Shown here piece by piece: positions 6,594 through 9,260 of a stretch of DNA of 9,260 nucleotides (the first letter of the stretch is position 1; each line of letters begins with the position of its first letter). A program made the translations under genes and the position numbers. Source of the DNA: NZQO01 sp964639255. Lineage in GTDB: Bacteria; Bacteroidota; Bacteroidia; Flavobacteriales; Flavobacteriaceae. The notes below the pieces were generated by a model. The model was not told the origin of the DNA. It was given only the letters and a program-made list of their open reading frames with translations, and ran no database searches. The stretch is taken from contig CAZXDP010000078.1 of assembly GCA_964639255.1 (NCBI GenBank), positions 1 to 9,260 of the forward strand, read 5' to 3'.

Positions 6594-8147
6594 CTAGCGA
6601 TTTTGTGTGTTCTCTAGGACTACAAAAGGCACGCCCCCCTTAATCCATTTTTCCACAAATCCCAATTTTGGCACTACCTCGAATGCAAGAGAACCTAAGA
6701 TTAAATCGACGTCGCCATCAAAATCATAATCAAAGGCGTCCATTACCACCCATCGACCCATTGTAACCTCCGGAAAGGTTTGTGGTTCGTACCCCCCAGG
6801 GGTGTTTTCAAAATAAACAAAACTCTCTTCGGGAGTGTTTTCCCAATCTGGAAAAAAGGAAATCGCCGCTATATCGATATCGCCATCGGCATCAAAGTCT
6901 TCGGCCACGGCGTTGTAGGCGCCATTCAGGTGCAAGAAAAGGGTTTCCTCAAATTGTGCGTTTCCTTGGTTCAGAAACAAATAGACCCCGTGCCACGGTT
7001 TCATAAGGGGCCTATAATCTGCATTATCCCCAGCGGTAAGCAAAATATCCAAGTGGCCATCGTTATTATAGTCGATTAATTTCATAAAACTTCCCCCAAA
7101 TGACGGCGAAAATTGAAGTATCCGTTTTCGGGTGAAATTGGCGTTTCCATCATTATAGAAAATATCGACACCTTCGTTGCCTTGTGCAAACAGCGCCACT
7201 ATATCCATATGGCCATCGCCATTCATATCCCTGAAGTAGGATTTTATGGCTCCCGGAACCGGATGGAGTACTTTTTTCTGAAACGTGCCATCAGCCGCTT
7301 GCAGGAATAGGGAGAGGGCCCCCGTCCATTTGCCAAATTCACATACCACCAAATCTTGTTTCCCGTCCTTATTTACATCGGCCATATCCATATGTACGGG
7401 TCGTTGGAGGTTGCGTATGGGCACGCTGCTTTTTTGGCCCGCCTCTTTGGACAGTCTGGCAATACCGCCCAAAGGAGCATCTGTAGGCGCAAAACTGCCC
7501 ATAACCGTTAACAAGTACGCCGTTGGCGATTCTACGAGCCATACCGCACCTTCTTGTACGGTTCCAGTTTGTAACAATGATAGCTGCGAAGAAAACACCG
7601 AAAAGCTCTTGGTATGTGCATCGCCCAAATAAATCGTTCCCTTGGACGAAAAAGACGCCATGGTAGTACTAGGTATCTTTACTTTCTGGTTGGGGATGTT
7701 CAAATTGAACTGCGTGAGTGATTTATGAATTGGTTTTCTCTTCGGAAGTGCCAATCGCTCGGGCGCATTGGTAAGATAATAGTCTTGAATGGCTTCCCAT
7801 TGGACCGAATCGATGCGGCGCTCCTCGGGAAATAGGCCGCTCTCCCGAACCCTCGCCCCTCCCTCATTTGCCTCGAAAAGGGCCTCCCTTTCGGCAGCAT
7901 GGGTATAGATTCCATACATATAGCCCATTCGAGGCAGTACGAACCGTTCCCACGTAGCTCTGTCGAGCAAGGACGGTTCTGGATATTGGTGACAGGCCGC
8001 ACAGTAAATTTTGGAGAGTTGCTCCCCGTCTTCCAACCGGTCTATAGTATTGTTCGTAGGGTCTTCATACGGTGCTTCGGAAGAAGCGTTTTGTTCCTTG
8101 CAGCATATCAAGGTCACAAAAAGTAAAGGCAGAAAGTAATAGCGCAT
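6594..8147 (-). CDS. Monohaem cytochrome c / VCBS (FG-GAP) repeat lipoprotein
   Basis: The product is 517 residues. The N-terminus (MRYYFLPLLFVTLICC) is a lipoprotein-type signal ending in a Cys pair (15-16); residue -1 would be Cys if Cys16 is lipidated, an unusual lipobox. Residues ~40-130 form a class I cytochrome c-like domain: CAACH at 49-53 binds haem covalently, and Met74 or Met77 (PRMGYMYG) is a possible sixth ligand. Residues ~140-515 form a beta-propeller-like region with five DxDxDG-type calcium motifs starting at D257, D307, D359, D417 and D473, spaced 50-58 residues, as in FG-GAP/VCBS blades. It is probably anchored at the outer membrane or surface, where the haem could take part in electron transfer and the propeller bind a partner or glycan. 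Its substrate is unknown. It lies upstream of the PhoX-like and dihaem peroxidase genes on the same strand. Confidence 0.88.
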   Translation of the reverse strand: MRYYFLPLLFVTLICCKEQNASSEAPYEDPTNNTIDRLEDGEQLSKIYCAACHQYPEPSLLDRATWERFVLPRMGYMYGIYTHAAEREALFEANEGGARVRESGLFPEERRIDSVQWEAIQDYYLTNAPERLALPKRKPIHKSLTQFNLNIPNQKVKIPSTTMASFSSKGTIYLGDAHTKSFSVFSSQLSLLQTGTVQEGAVWLVESPTAYLLTVMGSFAPTDAPLGGIARLSKEAGQKSSVPIRNLQRPVHMDMADVNKDGKQDLVVCEFGKWTGALSLFLQAADGTFQKKVLHPVPGAIKSYFRDMNGDGHMDIVALFAQGNEGVDIFYNDGNANFTRKRILQFSPSFGGSFMKLIDYNNDGHLDILLTAGDNADYRPLMKPWHGVYLFLNQGNAQFEETLFLHLNGAYNAVAEDFDADGDIDIAAISFFPDWENTPEESFVYFENTPGGYEPQTFPEVTMGRWVVMDAFDYDFDGDVDLILGSLAFEVVPKLGFVEKWIKGGVPFVVLENTQNR

Positions 8148-8200
8148 ATCGAAAATTGTAAAATTCCCAATAATTGATGTTCGGTAAATTAAGGTCAGGT

Positions 8201-8220
8201 TATTTTATGGTTATAAAATA
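8201..8220. repeat. Perfect inverted repeat, possible operator
   Basis: Arms TATTTTAT (8201-8208) and ATAAAATA (8213-8220) are perfect reverse complements around a GGTT spacer. The dyad is centred about 63 bases upstream of the haem/VCBS lipoprotein ATG, a plausible position for a dimeric regulator. It is AT-only, so chance occurrence in this AT-rich spacer is possible. Confidence 0.4.
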
Positions 8221-8336
8221 GATGGCAATTGCGTTAGTTCTCACGGACTTCAAACAAATGGAGAGAAGAATAACAATAGTCTATTTTACCTTTCCGAAGA
8301 AGACTATGGCAGGATATAGTGTTTACCAATGGTAGC

Positions 8337-8352
8337 CCTATGGTCTCATAGG
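8337..8352. repeat. Short perfect inverted repeat CCTATG-GTCT-CATAGG
   Basis: Six-base arms CCTATG and CATAGG flank a 4-base spacer, about 110-125 bases upstream of the His-rich lipoprotein ATG. It has the same spacer length as the dyad at 8201-8220 but a different sequence. It could be an operator half-site pair or a chance hairpin. Confidence 0.25.
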
Positions 8353-8376
8353 TTCACAGCAGGTTTTCGATACTTG

Positions 8377-8409
8377 TTGTGATAGTTGCCTATTTTATAG
8401 TTAATTTAG
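8377..8409 (+). promoter_or_regulatory. Weak candidate promoter for the His-rich lipoprotein gene
   Basis: TTG at 8377-8379 is followed after 22 bases by TAATTTAG (8402-8409), which matches 7 of 8 positions of the Bacteroidota TAnnTTTG box. The spacing is at the long end of the accepted range. A transcript starting near 8416 would leave a leader of about 45 bases before the ATG at 8461. This would exclude the upstream in-frame ATG at 8419 as a practical start. Confidence 0.28.
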
Positions 8410-8460
8410 GATTTTACTATGCCTATTTTCAGTATATTCCATAAAACAATCCATTCTATT

Positions 8461-8952
8461 ATGAGAACAACAATCAAACTCTTAGTATTTCTACTGGTCG
8501 TGGTAAGTTGCGACGATTCAAAAAAGCAGTTCACCGATCAGTTTGACAAGCTGCAGCGACAGCACGACAGCATTTCGAAGGTGCACGAAGACTTTAAGGC
8601 AACCCACGCAGCTATGTCGCAAAAACATCGGGACTTTACAGAGCAGCTGGCCACTATGGAAATAAAGGACTCTACCCTCTTGGAAGACGTTGCAAAGCAT
8701 GAAGCCATTCTCAAAAAGCATGATGCAATGCTTGCGGGCCACGATGAGATGATCAAGGCCCACACTGCCTTGAAAGAGGGTTTTGGCGAGAAAACAGCTG
8801 CTGAAATGGAGGTACAGCTCTCTGAAATGATGGAGACCCACGATAAGCTGATGAAGGAACACGCCGAAATGGAAAAAGAGCACGAAATGATGGAGCGCGA
8901 GCATGAGGATATTTCGGTAAAGCTCATCAACAATTCGGAAACACCCGAATAG
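8461..8952 (+). CDS. Small His/Met-rich helical lipoprotein, family not recognised
   Basis: The product is 163 residues. The ATG at 8461 is chosen over the in-frame ATG at 8419 because it opens directly with a lipoprotein signal (MRTTIKLLVFLLVVVSC; lipobox VVSC, lipidated Cys17). The mature part is highly charged, predicted almost wholly helical, and has no Trp or Pro until the C-terminal end. Its 12 histidines all lie in three quartets with exact seven-residue spacing: 35/42/49/56, 80/87/94/101 and 127/134/141/148. Each His is followed at +3 by I, F, M or L, which would put His and a hydrophobic residue in the a and d core positions of a coiled coil. Five HxxM and two MxxH motifs occur. It may be a coiled coil or three-helix bundle anchored to a membrane; metal binding or pH sensing is inference only. 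It is monocistronic, with a strong terminator 20 bases downstream. Confidence 0.85.
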   Translation: MRTTIKLLVFLLVVVSCDDSKKQFTDQFDKLQRQHDSISKVHEDFKATHAAMSQKHRDFTEQLATMEIKDSTLLEDVAKHEAILKKHDAMLAGHDEMIKAHTALKEGFGEKTAAEMEVQLSEMMETHDKLMKEHAEMEKEHEMMEREHEDISVKLINNSETPE

Positions 8953-8972
8953 GTTACAAAATAATGCTGAAG

Positions 8973-9009
8973 AAAACCCACTGTTTCAAATGGAACAGTG
9001 GGTTTTTTT
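8973..9009 (+). terminator. Strong intrinsic terminator after the His-rich lipoprotein gene
   Basis: Arms AAAACCCACTGTT (8973-8985) and AACAGTGGGTTTT (8994-9006) pair perfectly around an 8-base loop and run into a seven-T tract (9003-9009). It starts 20 bases past the TAG stop. On the minus strand the hairpin is followed by TTTTCTTC, so it may also work weakly in that direction and back up the tRNA terminator at 9114-9147. Confidence 0.9.
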
Positions 9010-9113
9010 GTTCCTCGCCCTACGCCCTGAACATTTTAGGACTACTTTATAAAGACTTTCTTTTAAACACCATATCTGTCCTACCGTAGCAACCGTAAGA
9101 TTTGACCCAAAAC

Positions 9114-9147
9114 AAAAAAAGCCCTTTAGCCTAAGGCTAAAAAGCTT
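9114..9147 (-). terminator. Intrinsic terminator of the tRNA-Asp transcript
   Basis: Read on the minus strand, AAGC, then TTTAGCC-TTA-GGCTAAA, then GCTT form a stem (7 perfect pairs plus an outer 4-bp stem across a 2x2 internal loop). It runs into TTTTTTTG. It lies about 63 bases beyond the tRNA 3' end and ends that transcript, converging with the terminator at 8973-9009. Confidence 0.8.
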
Positions 9148-9172
9148 CTCATTGGTCTATTGCTAAACCACA

Positions 9173-9190
9173 TCCGTCCTAAAAGACGGA
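9173..9190 (-). other. Small hairpin in the tRNA-Asp 3' trailer
   Basis: Perfect 6-bp arms TCCGTC/GACGGA surround a 6-base loop, 19 bases downstream of the tRNA 3' end on the minus strand. No T tract follows, so it is not a terminator. It might influence 3' processing of the precursor, or be incidental. Confidence 0.3.
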
Positions 9191-9209
9191 CAACACAACA
9201 TCGTTATTG

Positions 9210-9260
9210 CGGTCTGGACGGGACTCGAACCCGCGACCCCCTGCGTGACAGGCAGGTATT
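9210..9260 (-). tRNA. tRNA-Asp (anticodon GUC), truncated by the window edge
   Basis: The minus strand shows the anticodon arm CCTGC-CTGTCAC-GCAGG with anticodon GTC (9247-9249), a GGGTC variable region, a T arm GCGGG-TTCGAGT-CCCGT, the 3' acceptor strand CCAGACC (9211-9217) and discriminator G (9210), as expected for tRNA-Asp. The D arm and 5' acceptor strand lie outside the window. CCA is not encoded; CAATAA follows instead, so the tail would be added after transcription. Confidence 0.95.

Larger units (their letters stand above)
8148..8460. other. Divergent intergenic regulatory region
   Basis: About 310 bases separate the divergent starts of the haem/VCBS lipoprotein (8147, minus) and the His-rich lipoprotein (8461, plus). 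The stretch is AT-rich and holds two perfect dyads (8201-8220 and 8337-8352) and a weak plus-strand promoter candidate. The motif TATTTTAT occurs in both arms of the first dyad and again at 8391-8398. A 37-codon ORF at 8222-8335 has no supporting feature. I found no strong TTG/TAnnTTTG pair for the minus-strand gene. Confidence 0.5.

Noticed and set aside
8222..8335. 37-codon ORF on the plus strand in the divergent spacer
   Set aside because: It has no signal, motif, promoter or ribosome site to support it, and such a length is expected by chance.
8419..8460. Upstream in-frame ATG for the His-rich lipoprotein
   Set aside because: It would put 14 extra residues before a well-formed lipoprotein signal and leaves almost no leader after the candidate promoter.
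8518..8981. Minus-strand ORFs opposite the His-rich lipoprotein
   Set aside because: They arise from the repeated heptad codons of the real gene on the plus strand and run toward no plausible promoter or terminator arrangement.
1..9260. CRISPR arrays, insertion sequences, integrase sites or phage genes
   Set aside because: No regularly spaced direct repeats, transposase motifs or terminal inverted repeats were seen; the tRNA at the right edge is cut off, so an attachment site there cannot be judged.

Overview
The window looks like chromosomal DNA from a marine-type member of Flavobacteriaceae (Bacteroidota). This rests on several things seen together: a type IX secretion C-terminal sorting domain, a Bacteroidota-style TTG/TAnnTTTG promoter, start codons without strong Shine-Dalgarno sequences, VCBS/FG-GAP and PhoX proteins typical of the phylum, and moderate GC content. 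The genus cannot be fixed from the sequence.

Layout. Positions 1-2415 (+) hold the end of an export operon: a 5'-truncated HlyD-type periplasmic adaptor, then 7 bases later a TolC-type outer-membrane channel. An inner-membrane ABC transporter probably lies upstream of the window. The TolC gene meets the next gene tail to tail with only 3 bases between stop codons. Positions 2419-8147 (-) hold three genes read leftwards, in order of transcription: a c-type cytochrome lipoprotein with five VCBS/FG-GAP calcium-binding motifs (8147-6594); a PhoX-family (DUF839) secreted phosphatase-like protein with a Sec signal and a T9SS tail (6279-4432); and a dihaem cytochrome c peroxidase of the MauG/CCP family with a long N-terminal helical domain (4359-2419). 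A 314-base spacer with a good candidate promoter precedes the PhoX gene. A GC-rich hairpin with a short T tract sits between the PhoX and peroxidase genes. All three products are predicted to act outside the cytoplasm, and two of them bind haem c.

Positions 8148-8460 are a divergent regulatory region with two perfect short dyads. On the right, 8461-8952 (+) encodes a small lipoprotein and is followed by a strong terminator. The window ends in a tRNA-Asp(GUC) gene on the minus strand, cut by the window edge, with its own downstream terminator.

The most striking observation is in the small lipoprotein. All 12 of its histidines fall into three quartets with exact seven-residue spacing, each histidine is followed at +3 by a hydrophobic residue, and five of them form HxxM motifs. 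This suggests a helical, histidine/methionine-lined, possibly metal-binding or pH-sensing surface lipoprotein that I cannot assign to a named family. Second in interest is the clustering of a haem lipoprotein, a PhoX-like enzyme rerouted from Tat to Sec/T9SS, and a MauG-type peroxidase.
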